Shown: piece after piece, positions 8,951 through 18,200 of the stretch
How positions within the stretch are numbered: the first letter of the stretch is position 1
Layout of the letters: each line of letters starts with the position of its first letter
Assembly (NCBI RefSeq): GCF_001690685.1
Contig: NZ_LZGL01000003.1
Coordinates: 124,001-188,000 of the forward strand
Reading direction: 5' to 3'
From: Gilliamella sp. wkB112
GTDB taxonomy: Bacteria; Pseudomonadota; Gammaproteobacteria; Enterobacterales; Orbaceae
DNA length: 64,000 bases
Made by a program: the position numbers and the translations under genes
Notes under the pieces: model-generated
Seen by the model: the letters and a program-made list of their open reading frames with translations, nothing else
Database searches by the model: none
What the model was told of the DNA's origin: nothing

Positions 8951-9867
8951 AGATTTCTTTAGTAGTTCCTGTTTATAATGAGGAACAAGCAATAGGATTG
9001 TTTTATCAAGAAGTACGAAAAATATTAAAAGATTACTGTGTTGAGATTATTTTTATTAATGATGGCAGCCAAGATCAAACGGAATTGATTATTGATAATT
9101 TAGCTGCAAAAGATGATCTTGTGAAAAGTTATTCTTTTACTCGAAATTTTGGTAAAGAATCAGCCTTATTTGCAGGACTTACTTATGCAACAGGGGATGC
9201 TGTTATCCCTATCGATGTAGATTTACAAGATCCTATTAACATTATTCCTAAAATGATTATGTTTTGGAAAGAAGGATGTGATGTAGTACTCGCTAAACGC
9301 ATAGATAGAAATTCAGATAGCTTTCTCAAGAAATTTACTGCATCTTTATTTTATAAACTTCATAATAAAATTAGCCAGCCAAAAATAGAAGAAAATGTAG
9401 GTGATTTCAGATTACTATCGAGAAGTGTTGTAGATAAACTTCGAGTTCTTCCTGAACGAAATTTATTTATGAAAGGGCTTTTATCTTTTGTTGGGGGAAA
9501 TGTCAAAATTGTTGAATATAAAAGAGAAGAACGTAAAGCAGGGAAAACAAAATTCAATGCATGGAAACTATGGAACTTAGCATTAGAAGGTATTACTAGT
9601 TTTTCAACCGTACCTCTTCGTATCTGGACATACCTTGGCTTTGTTATCGCAAGTTTATCTTTCTTTTATGGTGTTTGGATTATTTTACAAAAACTAATTT
9701 GGGGTAATCCTGTTGAAGGCTATCCATCGCTAATAGTATCTATCCTATTTTTAGGTGGGATCCAACTTATAGGAATTGGTGTATTAGGGGAATATATTGG
9801 TCGTATTTATATAGAAATCAAGCAAAGACCGAGATTTATTGTTAAAGATAAAATGGATAAGAACTAA
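8947..9867 (+). CDS. gtrB: GtrB bactoprenol glucosyl transferase
   Basis: This 306-residue family-2 glycosyltransferase moves glucose from UDP-glucose to undecaprenyl phosphate at the cytoplasmic side of the inner membrane. The N-terminus [20 protein letters not shown], the FINDGS nucleotide-binding segment, the DVDLQDP metal/donor motif and FTRNFGKE match GtrB/YfdH. Two C-terminal membrane helices follow (about residues 225-250 and 265-285). The start ATG at 8947 overlaps the gtrA stop; an upstream in-frame GTG/ATG within gtrA (8932) is less likely because family members start at MKISLVVP. The third gene begins directly after its stop. Confidence 0.93.
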   Translation: MKISLVVPVYNEEQAIGLFYQEVRKILKDYCVEIIFINDGSQDQTELIIDNLAAKDDLVKSYSFTRNFGKESALFAGLTYATGDAVIPIDVDLQDPINIIPKMIMFWKEGCDVVLAKRIDRNSDSFLKKFTASLFYKLHNKISQPKIEENVGDFRLLSRSVVDKLRVLPERNLFMKGLLSFVGGNVKIVEYKREERKAGKTKFNAWKLWNLALEGITSFSTVPLRIWTYLGFVIASLSFFYGVWIILQKLIWGNPVEGYPSLIVSILFLGGIQLIGIGVLGEYIGRIYIEIKQRPRFIVKDKMDKN

Positions 9868-11697
9868 ATGAAAAATTTTTTAATTTATTGCAAACTGAGT
9901 AAAATTTATATTTGCATTGGATTAATGTTACTTTATATTTTCCCTACAATTTCAAATAATATACCTTTTAATGATGATTTTTTAAGAATAAATTATGCGT
10001 TTGGTTGGGATCATGACGGAAGGGTACTGTCATCAATATTGATGAAAATGATATCTATTGGCAATAAAGTATTATATCTAAGCCCATTAACAGCGTTTAT
10101 ATCCATTATATTAATTTCTATAAGCTGTTTTTATTTTTCTTACAAACTTAATGTTCGTAATATTATTGCTATTAATCTAATTCCTCTTGGGGCATTGATA
10201 ACCCCTTTTTTTCTAAATAGGATTAATTATCAATTTGATTTCCTTCCCATGACTTGTGCTTTTTCACTTGCTATTACTTCAGCTACTTATTTTGTTTATA
10301 ACAAAATAAATATTAAAAATTGTTTTTTATTATTTGTTATGTTACTAGCTCTAATGCTGTTTTATCAAGCGGATATAAATTGCTTTTATATTATATTTTT
10401 ATTTTGTTTGTATATTAGATTAAAAAAAGAAACTTTTAATAATATTTTTAAAATTGCGCTAATTGGTTTTTTAATTTCTTTTTTATCTATCTTTTTAGGG
10501 AAACTTTTTTCATCTTTCTATATCAAGCCAGGAAATAATTCTTATTTAACAATGCTTTCTATTAAACAAATAAATATTATTGTAGAAAATTATACGATCT
10601 ATTTTAGATATTGGTTTAATATGTATAACAAATCTGTTTATGGCTTCATTTGTGCAATCGCTGCGTTTTCCTCTTTGATTATTTTATTCATTAAATCAAC
10701 AAAAAAACAAAAAATTGTATTTCCTATTTTAATTTTTTCTCTTTTATTTTTTATTAGTGGACCTTTAATCTTTTTTAATCCTCCGGCCGTTGGTGGGCGT
10801 ATACTAATATCATTTAGTGCCATTTATTTATGTTTATTTTATTGTTTGTTTTTATTGAAAAATAAATATGCTTTTGGATTAATTTTTATTACTTTGTTTT
10901 GTCATTATGTACAAGCATATTGTGCTTTTAATATTCAGAGAGAGCAATATGAACTAGATATGAATATTTATACTTCTTATGTTAGAAGTATAAATAATGT
11001 TAATACAAAAATAACCAATGTGAATATAATTGGGGAGCCTCCTTTTGCTGAAATTACTAAAAATACAAGCCAATCGTTTCCTGTAACTATGGCATATCAT
11101 GATATATTTTTCCATAGATATACTCGATTATGGAACATGAATGGTATATTTACTAAATATGGATTAGTTATTAATCCGCCAATTTTTGATAGGCAAATCG
11201 TATCGAATGAAGAATTAGCTGATTGTAAAAACATTGTTGAATTTAACCAACTTTATAATGTGTTGGTTAAATTTGAAACAATTATTTTTGATTTTAATAA
11301 GACATGCCCAACTGAGGCAAAGTATATATTGAATCAACTTGATTCAAAAAATAAAATTATGTTTGATAAAAAACTAAAAGGGAATTTAGAACTTATCTCT
11401 TTGATTCCATATCGCGTCTCGTTACTTGATAATGTTATTTTTGAATTCAATGAATCATTATTGAATGTAGCACAAAGTGATGCTAATTACTTTTTTATTC
11501 ACTTTTTTGAAAAGGGTAAAGAAGAGTATATTAACAATGGTAAGTTACTTAACGAACAAATTAAAATTGGAGACAAATATTATTTTTTAAGTCCAATCAA
11601 TGGGGCAACTTGGGATAAAATTGAGAAAATTAATTTTGGTTTTTACAATACAGAGACAAAAAATACTTCAGCAGAATTTAGTATTTATTTAAAATGA
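9868..11697 (+). CDS. GtrII-like membrane glucosyltransferase, serotype-conversion type
   Basis: This 609-residue integral membrane protein has about ten hydrophobic helices, then a hydrophilic C-terminal region from about residue 370. The N-terminal pattern IPFNDDFLRINYAFGWDHDG with the downstream RVLSS resembles the DD-containing periplasmic loop of Gtr/GtrII glucosyltransferases (YfdI type). These transfer glucose from undecaprenyl-phosphate-glucose onto O-antigen repeats. The third gene of a gtr cassette is normally the variable, acceptor-specific one, which agrees with its weak overall resemblance. It starts on the base after the gtrB stop. Base composition is even more AT-rich than its neighbours, typical of surface-polysaccharide genes that move horizontally. 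Confidence 0.75.
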   Translation: MKNFLIYCKLSKIYICIGLMLLYIFPTISNNIPFNDDFLRINYAFGWDHDGRVLSSILMKMISIGNKVLYLSPLTAFISIILISISCFYFSYKLNVRNIIAINLIPLGALITPFFLNRINYQFDFLPMTCAFSLAITSATYFVYNKINIKNCFLLFVMLLALMLFYQADINCFYIIFLFCLYIRLKKETFNNIFKIALIGFLISFLSIFLGKLFSSFYIKPGNNSYLTMLSIKQINIIVENYTIYFRYWFNMYNKSVYGFICAIAAFSSLIILFIKSTKKQKIVFPILIFSLLFFISGPLIFFNPPAVGGRILISFSAIYLCLFYCLFLLKNKYAFGLIFITLFCHYVQAYCAFNIQREQYELDMNIYTSYVRSINNVNTKITNVNIIGEPPFAEITKNTSQSFPVTMAYHDIFFHRYTRLWNMNGIFTKYGLVINPPIFDRQIVSNEELADCKNIVEFNQLYNVLVKFETIIFDFNKTCPTEAKYILNQLDSKNKIMFDKKLKGNLELISLIPYRVSLLDNVIFEFNESLLNVAQSDANYFFIHFFEKGKEEYINNGKLLNEQIKIGDKYYFLSPINGATWDKIEKINFGFYNTETKNTSAEFSIYLK

Positions 11698-11923
11698 GGA
11701 TTTTTCTCAAAATAATTTGTATTATTATATAATATATAAAAAATCATATTGTTATGAAGATAAATGGCATTTCATGATTTTATTCTTAGGTCTAGATATG
11801 TACAATGCAAAAGAAATTGAAAAATATGATTTTTTATTTCAAAATTAGCTATTAGTTTCATCTTTAAAATGTCACTTTTATTATCATGAAATTAGTTTGC
11901 TCGAAATGTTTAAACAACAATAG

Positions 11924-11943
11924 CCCATTTTTAATAAAATGGG
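11924..11943. terminator. Hairpin downstream of the gtr cassette
   Basis: CCCATTTT (11924-11931) pairs with AAAATGGG (11936-11943) around a TAAT loop. A/T runs are found on both sides but there is no long T tail, so its termination strength is uncertain. Confidence 0.4.
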
Positions 11944-11984
11944 TTAAAAAACTTGATTGATAACTAATTGTTTATGTTTTATTG

Positions 11985-12030
11985 CTATCTTAATATTTAA
12001 GATAGATTCGTGCTATCACGACTAAAGTCG
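11985..12030. other. Three consecutive small hairpins upstream of the MHS transporter
   Basis: A nine-base-pair hairpin (CTATCTTAA at 11985-11993 with TTAAGATAG at 11997-12005) is followed by CGTG/CACG (12009-12020) and CGACT/AGTCG (12019-12030), the last two sharing bases so that they could alternate. This dense stem-loop string lies in the 468-base gap between the gtr cassette and the next operon, roughly 135-180 bases upstream of its start. The rest of the gap shows no gene. Confidence 0.35.
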
Positions 12031-12165
12031 CAGAAACATACCCAACCCTTTTTATATAATTTTTACTCTCTTTGCAGTTAACAAATTGTGATATTGGTAG
12101 TTTTATGTTAGTTTCATACCCATCACTTACATATAAATAGGTATTGGTTTAACCAAGGTTTGTTT

Positions 12166-13443
12166 ATGTCTAATTCATCGGCTAAAAAAGTGGCTTTTGC
12201 TGCTTTTATTGGTACCACCATCGAGTGGTATGATTTTTATATCTATGCGTTGGCATCGGTATTGATTTTTGGGCAACTATTTTTCCCTGCGGATAATGAA
12301 TTTGTGCAAATTTTAGGGGCTTTTGCTACCTTTGCGGTTGGTTTTTTATCGCGTCCTTTTGGCGCCTTGTTATTTGGGCATATTGGTGACCGTTTGGGGC
12401 GTAAAAAGTCGCTGATTATTACCTTACTGCTAATGGGGATTGCCACAACCTGTGTGGGTTTATTACCGTCTTACCAAGAAGCGGGTATACTCGCGCCCAT
12501 ATTATTGGTAGCCTTGCGTATTTTGCAAGGTGTTGCCGTTGGTGGTGAGTGGGGCGGTGCTGTCTTGATGGCTAATGAACATGCACCAAAAGGCTTGAAA
12601 AATTTCTTTTCATCGTTTGCCCAATGGGGCAGCCCAGCTGGGAATATTTTAGCTTTACTGGTTTTTTCTTATATCATTCGCTTACCTATTGCGGAGCTAA
12701 TTAATAGTGGCTATTGGCGTATTCCTTTTTTAGCCAGTTTTATTCTGTTAATTATTGGTATTATTGCCAGAGTGACCTTAACTGAATCACCGGTGTTTGT
12801 TGAATCATGCAAACAACAAGCAAACTTGAAGCAAGAATCCGCCCCAATTATTGAAGTCTTTAAGCGAGCCACACCGCTATTAATTTTATCGATTGGTGCC
12901 AATGTGCTGTCATTTAGTGGAATTTTTTCCAATACCTTAATGATAGGTTATACCACGCTGGCATTGGGTGTTGAGAAAGGCATGATTGTTGATGCGCTAT
13001 TTTGGATTGCTATTGTTCACTTTGTTGCACAACCTTTTATCTCCTATTTTGCTGAAAAATACTCGGCAACACGGTTTTTAATTTGTTCAGCCATTTTGGC
13101 AATGGCATCGGTATTTTTGTTATTTCCGATTATTCAGCAAGGCACAAAAGCCAGTTTTATTATTGGTATTTCATTAAATGTGATCTGTTACAGCGGCTTT
13201 TATGGTGTGATAGCGGGATATTTAAGCCGAATTTTCCCTACCCGAATGCGTTATACTGGGCTGTCAATGAGTTATCAAGGCTGTGCGGCGATTTTTGGTA
13301 GTCTAATCCCAATGATCGGTGGCTATATTATTTTTGCATACCAAACTTTTTGGTTGCCGTTGGCCTTGTTTTATTGCGGTTTAGCACTGATATCAATTAT
13401 CTGCATCTATCTTTTAAGTCACTATCACTATTATGATGAGTAA
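12166..13443 (+). CDS. MFS transporter, metabolite:H+ symporter (MHS) family
   Basis: This 425-residue 12-helix transporter of the MHS group resembles ShiA/ProP/YhjE. Its signatures are TTIEWYDFYIYALAS in helix 1, GHIGDRLGRKKSL in the helix 2-3 loop, and RILQGVAVGGEWGGAVLMANEHAPKG in pieces across helices 4-5. MHS members import organic acids, betaines or amino acids with protons; the substrate here is unknown. The ATG at 12166 has AAGG eight bases upstream and is preferred over an upstream TTG at 12160. Only twelve bases separate its stop from pdxY, so the two are almost certainly cotranscribed, raising the possibility that it imports a vitamin B6 vitamer or a compound whose use needs PLP. 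Confidence 0.88.
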   Translation: MSNSSAKKVAFAAFIGTTIEWYDFYIYALASVLIFGQLFFPADNEFVQILGAFATFAVGFLSRPFGALLFGHIGDRLGRKKSLIITLLLMGIATTCVGLLPSYQEAGILAPILLVALRILQGVAVGGEWGGAVLMANEHAPKGLKNFFSSFAQWGSPAGNILALLVFSYIIRLPIAELINSGYWRIPFLASFILLIIGIIARVTLTESPVFVESCKQQANLKQESAPIIEVFKRATPLLILSIGANVLSFSGIFSNTLMIGYTTLALGVEKGMIVDALFWIAIVHFVAQPFISYFAEKYSATRFLICSAILAMASVFLLFPIIQQGTKASFIIGISLNVICYSGFYGVIAGYLSRIFPTRMRYTGLSMSYQGCAAIFGSLIPMIGGYIIFAYQTFWLPLALFYCGLALISIICIYLLSHYHYYDE

Positions 13444-13455
13444 TAAGGCAACTAT

Positions 13456-14322
13456 ATGAAAACCGTTTTATCCATTCAATCGAATGTTGTTTATGGTTAT
13501 GCTGGTAACAAAGTCTCGACACTGGCGATGCAATTACAAGGTGTCGAAGTGATGCCGATTCATACCGTGCAGTTATCAAGTAATACCGTGTATCCGGATT
13601 ATGATGGCATTGTGCTGGGCGCCAAGCAAATCACCCGAATCGTCAATAGTTTAGAAAAAATTGGCGTATTGGCATCCATTGACGCCATTATTTCGGGGTA
13701 TATTGGCCTTGCCGAACAAGGTGAAGAGATCCTTGAAGCGGTAAAAAAGATTAAATTTTATAATCCTAATGCTATTTATGTTTGCGATCCGGTTATGGGC
13801 GGTGACATCAATAAAGGCAGTTCACTACCGCAAAATATTATTGATTTCTTCACTCAGCAAGCAATCAAACATGCTGACTACATCACGCCCAATTTATTAG
13901 AATTACAAATATTATCGAATCTTGAAATCAAGACTTTTAGTGATGTGCTTAAAGCCATAAAGATACTGCAAAACCAGCCGATTCAAGCCATATTAGTTAA
14001 AAATCTACTGCATGCCGGTAAAACAACTGAGTTATTTGAAATGATATTAGCCACGCCATCGCAAAGCTATCATCTGGCTCGACCATTGTATGACTTTCCA
14101 CACCGTCCATTGGGGGTGGGGGATTTAATTTGTAGCCTGTTTACCGCGCATTTAGTTAATGGACAATCCCAATTAACTGCCTTTGAACTAGCCGCCAACG
14201 CCGCCAATCACGTCCTCGACATCACCAAACAACAAAATGCCCGAGAGTTAGCGATTATTGACGCGCAAAAGTGGATCAAACAACCTGATTTGCAGTATCG
14301 GGGAACGGAGTTGGTGGTGTAG
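13456..14322 (+). CDS. pdxY: Pyridoxal kinase PdxY
   Basis: This 288-residue ribokinase-fold kinase phosphorylates pyridoxal to pyridoxal 5'-phosphate in the B6 salvage pathway. It matches PdxY from the first residues (VLSIQSNVVYGYAGN), through SGYIGLAEQGEEIL and the YVCDPVMGG ATP/Mg loop, to the C-terminal LGVGDLICSLF segment carrying the catalytic GVGD. Length is standard. It follows an MHS transporter with a twelve-base gap and ends about 40 bases before a very strong terminator, defining a two-gene unit. Confidence 0.92.
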   Translation: MKTVLSIQSNVVYGYAGNKVSTLAMQLQGVEVMPIHTVQLSSNTVYPDYDGIVLGAKQITRIVNSLEKIGVLASIDAIISGYIGLAEQGEEILEAVKKIKFYNPNAIYVCDPVMGGDINKGSSLPQNIIDFFTQQAIKHADYITPNLLELQILSNLEIKTFSDVLKAIKILQNQPIQAILVKNLLHAGKTTELFEMILATPSQSYHLARPLYDFPHRPLGVGDLICSLFTAHLVNGQSQLTAFELAANAANHVLDITKQQNARELAIIDAQKWIKQPDLQYRGTELVV

Positions 14323-14360
14323 AGTGAAGTTAAAGGGTATTAGCTATGCCCATAACCAAC

Positions 14361-14389
14361 AAAAAACGAGGAGCAATCCTCGTTTTTTT
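14361..14389 (+). terminator. Strong rho-independent terminator after pdxY
   Basis: AAAAAACGAGGA (14361-14372), a GCAA tetraloop and TCCTCGTTTTTT (14377-14388) make a perfect twelve-base-pair stem with a GC-rich core and a T run. The symmetric A/T tails could let it work in both directions. Confidence 0.92.
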
Positions 14390-14551
14390 ATATTTACTGC
14401 TATCGATTTTAAATTGCCAAACTTACTAAGCGCCGTAATTGCATTAGTATTCTCTTCAATAAGATCTTTGTAGATTTCCCTTTAGGTTAGTGCAATGGAT
14501 TTCGCCTTGAAAGCAGTCGTGCAATATTGATGTTCAGGTGCTCAGGCGACC

Positions 14552-14583
14552 GAGGGGTTCAAACCAACCCCTCCGGCTCCCCG
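14552..14583. other. GC-rich hairpin resembling a tRNA/tmRNA 3' end; possible island edge
   Basis: GAGGGGTT (14552-14559) pairs perfectly with AACCCCTC (14566-14573), followed by CGGCTCCCCG. The string GGGGTTCAAACC followed by CCCTCCGGCTCC looks like a T-arm plus acceptor 3' strand of a tRNA or tmRNA, but with a three-base insertion in the loop and no CCA end. About 14490-14610 is clearly richer in G+C than the sequence on both sides. It sits exactly between the pdxY terminator and the methyltransferase island, so a remnant attachment site is possible. No complete tRNA cloverleaf is present. The rest of 14390-14791 shows no supported gene. Confidence 0.3.
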
Positions 14584-14791
14584 TTCCACTACGCGTGGTG
14601 CGTAAGGACGAATATTTGATAGGTTTAGAGGGGTTATATGCTAATGGGATTTTTGAGGTGAAAGTTAATGGATATAAGGTGAATCTAAAAATTGGGTTTA
14701 TGATCTTTTTGAAATGTTATTGATATAAAAATATTTTAATTAATATATAATAAGATTCCAGAAACGCTCATCGAATAATTATTGCAATTTT

Positions 14792-15994
14792 ATGAAAAAA
14801 TATTATGTATTAGATTTATTTTCTGGTGCGGGAGGAATGGCTGAAGGCTTTTTACAAGCAGGATTCCATATTCCTTATGCAAGTGATAAAAGCCAGCAAG
14901 CAGCTGATACTTATATTAATCGACATAATCAACTTGGTTTTCCTGTTAAATATTATTGTGGTGATATTGCAAAATTAGCAGAACCCAAAGAGTTAAAAAA
15001 TTTTTTAAACAAAGATTTAAATAATATTGATGTTGTTTGCGGAGGGCCGCCTTGTCAGGGATTTAGCCTTGCAGGTCAAAGGAAAACAGACGATATTCGA
15101 AATCTTTTAGTTAAAAGCTACATTAAAATTCTCTCTCAAGTAAAACCAAAGTATTTTGTAATGGAAAATGTTCTAGGTATTTTATCAGCTCAATTTTCTG
15201 AATATACGGGTGTTATAACAAAGAAAAAGTATAAAGATACCAATGTTATTAATGTGTTAAAGAATGAATTCAAAGCTATAGGATATAGTAGAGTAAATAT
15301 AAAAACACTTGATGCAAGTGAGTTTGGTGTTCCGCAAAAAAGAAATCGAGTAATATTTTTAGGAACTAGAGATGATATTGAAATAGAGCTAACTCATCCT
15401 ATTCCTACTCAATTGCATCCTGTTTCCACAAAAGAGGCAATTGATGATTTGGCAACAATTAATAATGGCTCAATTGTTGAAAAATATACTAGAAAAGCAG
15501 CATCAGAATATCAAAAAAACTCAAGAAAAGGCCGGACATTAAATATTAATGGTAAGACTATTTCAAATGAAAAATTAACCAATCACCAAACAAGTGTGCA
15601 TACATCGCATGTAATAGAACGTTTTTCACTATTAAAACAGGGTGAAACAGTCAGAGCAATGTTACATCGTTTAAATGATGAAGAAAAAGAGCGTTTTAAA
15701 ACTAAAAAATTGAATTGTAAACGCTTAATCGCTAAACATCCTTCCGCAACGGTATTAACACTGCCGGATGATTTAGTCCACTACTCTAAAAATCGAATCT
15801 TAACCGTACGAGAAATGGCAAGATTACAATCATTTGATGATAGTTTTGAATTTGTTGGTAAAAGAACAACAGGTGGCAATCTGCGAAAAAGTGAAACCCC
15901 CCAATATACCTTAGTAGGAAATGCCGTTCCTCCATTACTTGCTTATGCGATTGCAAAAAAAATCATGGATACATTGAACGAATTGGAGAAATAA
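14792..15994 (+). CDS. DNA (cytosine-5-)-methyltransferase
   Basis: This 400-residue Dcm-type enzyme methylates C5 of cytosine in a specific DNA site using S-adenosylmethionine. All core motifs are in order: motif I DLFSGAGGMAEGF (residues 8-20), motif IV GGPPCQGFSLAG with the nucleophile Cys88, motif VI FVMENVLGI (ENV 125-127), motif VIII PQKRNRVIFLG, and motifs IX-X near the end (LTVREMARLQSF, YTLVGNAVPPLLAYAIA). The region between VIII and IX is the target-recognition domain and gives no clue to the site. No restriction endonuclease or Vsr gene is adjacent; a GHKL ATPase gene follows two bases after the stop. The ATG lacks a clear Shine-Dalgarno. Confidence 0.95.
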   Translation: MKKYYVLDLFSGAGGMAEGFLQAGFHIPYASDKSQQAADTYINRHNQLGFPVKYYCGDIAKLAEPKELKNFLNKDLNNIDVVCGGPPCQGFSLAGQRKTDDIRNLLVKSYIKILSQVKPKYFVMENVLGILSAQFSEYTGVITKKKYKDTNVINVLKNEFKAIGYSRVNIKTLDASEFGVPQKRNRVIFLGTRDDIEIELTHPIPTQLHPVSTKEAIDDLATINNGSIVEKYTRKAASEYQKNSRKGRTLNINGKTISNEKLTNHQTSVHTSHVIERFSLLKQGETVRAMLHRLNDEEKERFKTKKLNCKRLIAKHPSATVLTLPDDLVHYSKNRILTVREMARLQSFDDSFEFVGKRTTGGNLRKSETPQYTLVGNAVPPLLAYAIAKKIMDTLNELEK

Positions 15995-15996
15995 TT

Positions 15997-18195
15997 TTGG
16001 AAAAATTACATTTTAAAACAAGTTCGGGTATTAAAAGTATTGTAGGTAGAGATCTCATTACTGATAAGTTTGTTGCAATCTTTGAATTAGTGAAAAACGG
16101 TTATGATGCTGGTGCTAAAAAAGTGGTTGTTTCGTTTAATAATCTTCATGTGAGTAATAATAACACGATAACCAATACAGCAGCAAATTCATTACTTGTT
16201 GATACTAACCTACCTCATATAGTAATTGCTGATAATGGTCATGGCATGGATAAAGATGCCTTAATCAACAAATGGTTATATTTAGCTTACTCTGAAAAAC
16301 AAGAAGGCCATCAAAACAATGAACGTGTATTTGTCGGCTCCAAAGGTGTTGGGCGATTTTCTTGTGATACATTAGGTGAAATATTAAATATTCGTACCAA
16401 AAAGGCTGATGAAAAAATCGAACATCGATTGATGATTGATTGGGCGAATTTTGATCAAGATTTGCAAAAGGAGTTTGGTAAAATTGATGTAACCTATGAT
16501 TTAAAAATAGCTGATAATGATGAACAATATACGATATTGACTATTGGCAAATTGAGGCACACTACTTGGCAAAATGATGACGAGCAAAAACGGGCTAAGC
16601 AGAATTTAAGCCGACTAAAAAACCCGTTTGTTGAAGATAACTCTTTTAATATTTATTTAGGTGAAAATCTTTCTATTGAACAGCCAAATATTAAAAATAA
16701 AATTACCAATAATATCGCTGAAATTTTAAAGGGTAGAACAACCACAATAGAAGCAACTATTGATAAAGACATAAAAATAGACTTATATGACCGAGGTGAA
16801 TTAATTTATAGTGCGTCAAAACTTAATGATACAATTTTAAAAAGCACTCCAATTTTTATTTCAATCAATTATTTAAATTCATCAGCCAAAAATATGTTTT
16901 CACGACGAATGGGAATACAGCCAGTTCGTTATGGTAATATTTTTATCTATAAAAATGATTTTAGAGTAATGCCCTATGGTGAAGAAGATTATGATTTATT
17001 TAGTTTGAATCTTAGAAAGACTCAGGGCTATAGTCGCTACTTAGGGACTCGTGAAGTTATCGGTTTTATCTCTATTCATGATATGTATCATTCATTTAAA
17101 GAAACAACATCTCGTAATAATGGTTTTATTGAAAATGCTTATTTTAAGGCATTAGAAGAAATATATTTATCCAATATACATATGCTGTTAGAGCGCTATG
17201 TTAATCTTATTAAATGGGGAGAAAACGCTGAAACAAAAGAAGAAATATATTTTGATAATCATATTGGCAAAAATGAAGTTAATAAATTCAAACAATATAT
17301 AACGAAAAATAAGAAATATAATATTACTTATTTCAAGGATAATTTAGATATAGAAAAAAATAATCCTGAAAAGCGCTTAGATTCGATAATTGAAAAAATT
17401 ACCGATGCAGATACTAAAGAAACAATTAAAAAAGTTAAAGACCAAGTTTCCCAATTAAAGCTAGAAAATCAAGAAAAAGAGCAAAAAATAGAAATAAGAA
17501 ACAAAGAAATTAACTATTTAAACAAGCAACGTGAGAATTTGGAAAAAAGAAGAGAGCCATCCTCTTATTCTGAACAAATTACCCATCATTTTGCAATAAT
17601 GGCTGAGGATCTGTTTTATGCTACTGAGAATCTTCTTAGTATAGTAAATAATATTAAGGAAATAGATTTAAGAGAAATCGCTCTTAATCAAATTTACAAT
17701 ATTAGGGGCACACAGAAAGAATTAAGTACTTTTAGGGATCTCCTTATTAATACAAACCTTGACTTACGTTCAAAGCAATCAATTAATTGGTATCACCAAA
17801 CTCAGTTATATGTAGCAAATCGTAAAAAACAAACTTATGGTTTGAAAGTTACTTGCAATATTAAAGATGATTTATTCATCAATAATTGGCAAAAAAAATG
17901 CGATATTTTGCAATTTCATATTGCTCTTGATAATTTTTATCAAAATGCTAGAGAACATGAAGCTCAATTTTTAGATATTTTATTTGAAGAAAATAAAATA
18001 ATATTCTCAAGCGATTCAAATCATATTGAAGATATACACTTAAAACATATTTTTAACTTAGGTTATTCTACTAAACCAAATGGTACGGGTATTGGCCTAG
18101 ATCAAATTAAAAATTTTTTCGATAAAAATGAATGTGATATTTCAATTGAGCAACCAAATCAAGTTGTCAACTTTATAATAAGAAAAAGGAATTAA
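15997..18195 (+). CDS. Dual GHKL-ATPase protein (MORC/MutL-like plus kinase-like module)
   Basis: This is a 732-residue protein starting at TTG 15997, preceded by GGAG. The N-terminal module is a complete GHKL ATPase of the HATPase_c_3 type: N box ELVKNGYDAG (Glu30, Asn34), G1 DNGHGM (79-84) and G2 GSKGVGRFS (114-122). A middle region follows to about 440, then a predicted coiled coil (about 465-520). A DHp-like helical stretch has adjacent histidines 530-531 (THHFAIMAEDL). The second C-terminal GHKL module has an N box LDNFYQNA (Asn650) and a G2 loop GTGIGL (696-701), but its G1 position (FSSDSNH) lacks the DxGxG glycines. It lies between a DNA methyltransferase and a receiver-HEPN protein, with gaps of two and five bases. 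It may sense a DNA or phage cue and signal to the downstream protein; this is inference. Confidence 0.85.
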   Translation: MEKLHFKTSSGIKSIVGRDLITDKFVAIFELVKNGYDAGAKKVVVSFNNLHVSNNNTITNTAANSLLVDTNLPHIVIADNGHGMDKDALINKWLYLAYSEKQEGHQNNERVFVGSKGVGRFSCDTLGEILNIRTKKADEKIEHRLMIDWANFDQDLQKEFGKIDVTYDLKIADNDEQYTILTIGKLRHTTWQNDDEQKRAKQNLSRLKNPFVEDNSFNIYLGENLSIEQPNIKNKITNNIAEILKGRTTTIEATIDKDIKIDLYDRGELIYSASKLNDTILKSTPIFISINYLNSSAKNMFSRRMGIQPVRYGNIFIYKNDFRVMPYGEEDYDLFSLNLRKTQGYSRYLGTREVIGFISIHDMYHSFKETTSRNNGFIENAYFKALEEIYLSNIHMLLERYVNLIKWGENAETKEEIYFDNHIGKNEVNKFKQYITKNKKYNITYFKDNLDIEKNNPEKRLDSIIEKITDADTKETIKKVKDQVSQLKLENQEKEQKIEIRNKEINYLNKQRENLEKRREPSSYSEQITHHFAIMAEDLFYATENLLSIVNNIKEIDLREIALNQIYNIRGTQKELSTFRDLLINTNLDLRSKQSINWYHQTQLYVANRKKQTYGLKVTCNIKDDLFINNWQKKCDILQFHIALDNFYQNAREHEAQFLDILFEENKIIFSSDSNHIEDIHLKHIFNLGYSTKPNGTGIGLDQIKNFFDKNECDISIEQPNQVVNFIIRKRN

Positions 18196-18200
18196 AAATA

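Noticed and set aside
8582-11697. Prophage at the gtr cassette
   Set aside because: No other phage gene, integrase or att repeat is visible nearby.
14552-14583. Complete tRNA gene
   Set aside because: Only a T-arm/acceptor-like piece is present; no D-arm, anticodon arm or matching 5' acceptor strand could be found upstream.
14538-14723. 61-codon open frame before the methyltransferase
   Set aside because: It runs across the GC-rich hairpin element and then AT-rich sequence; no ribosome site or family resemblance.
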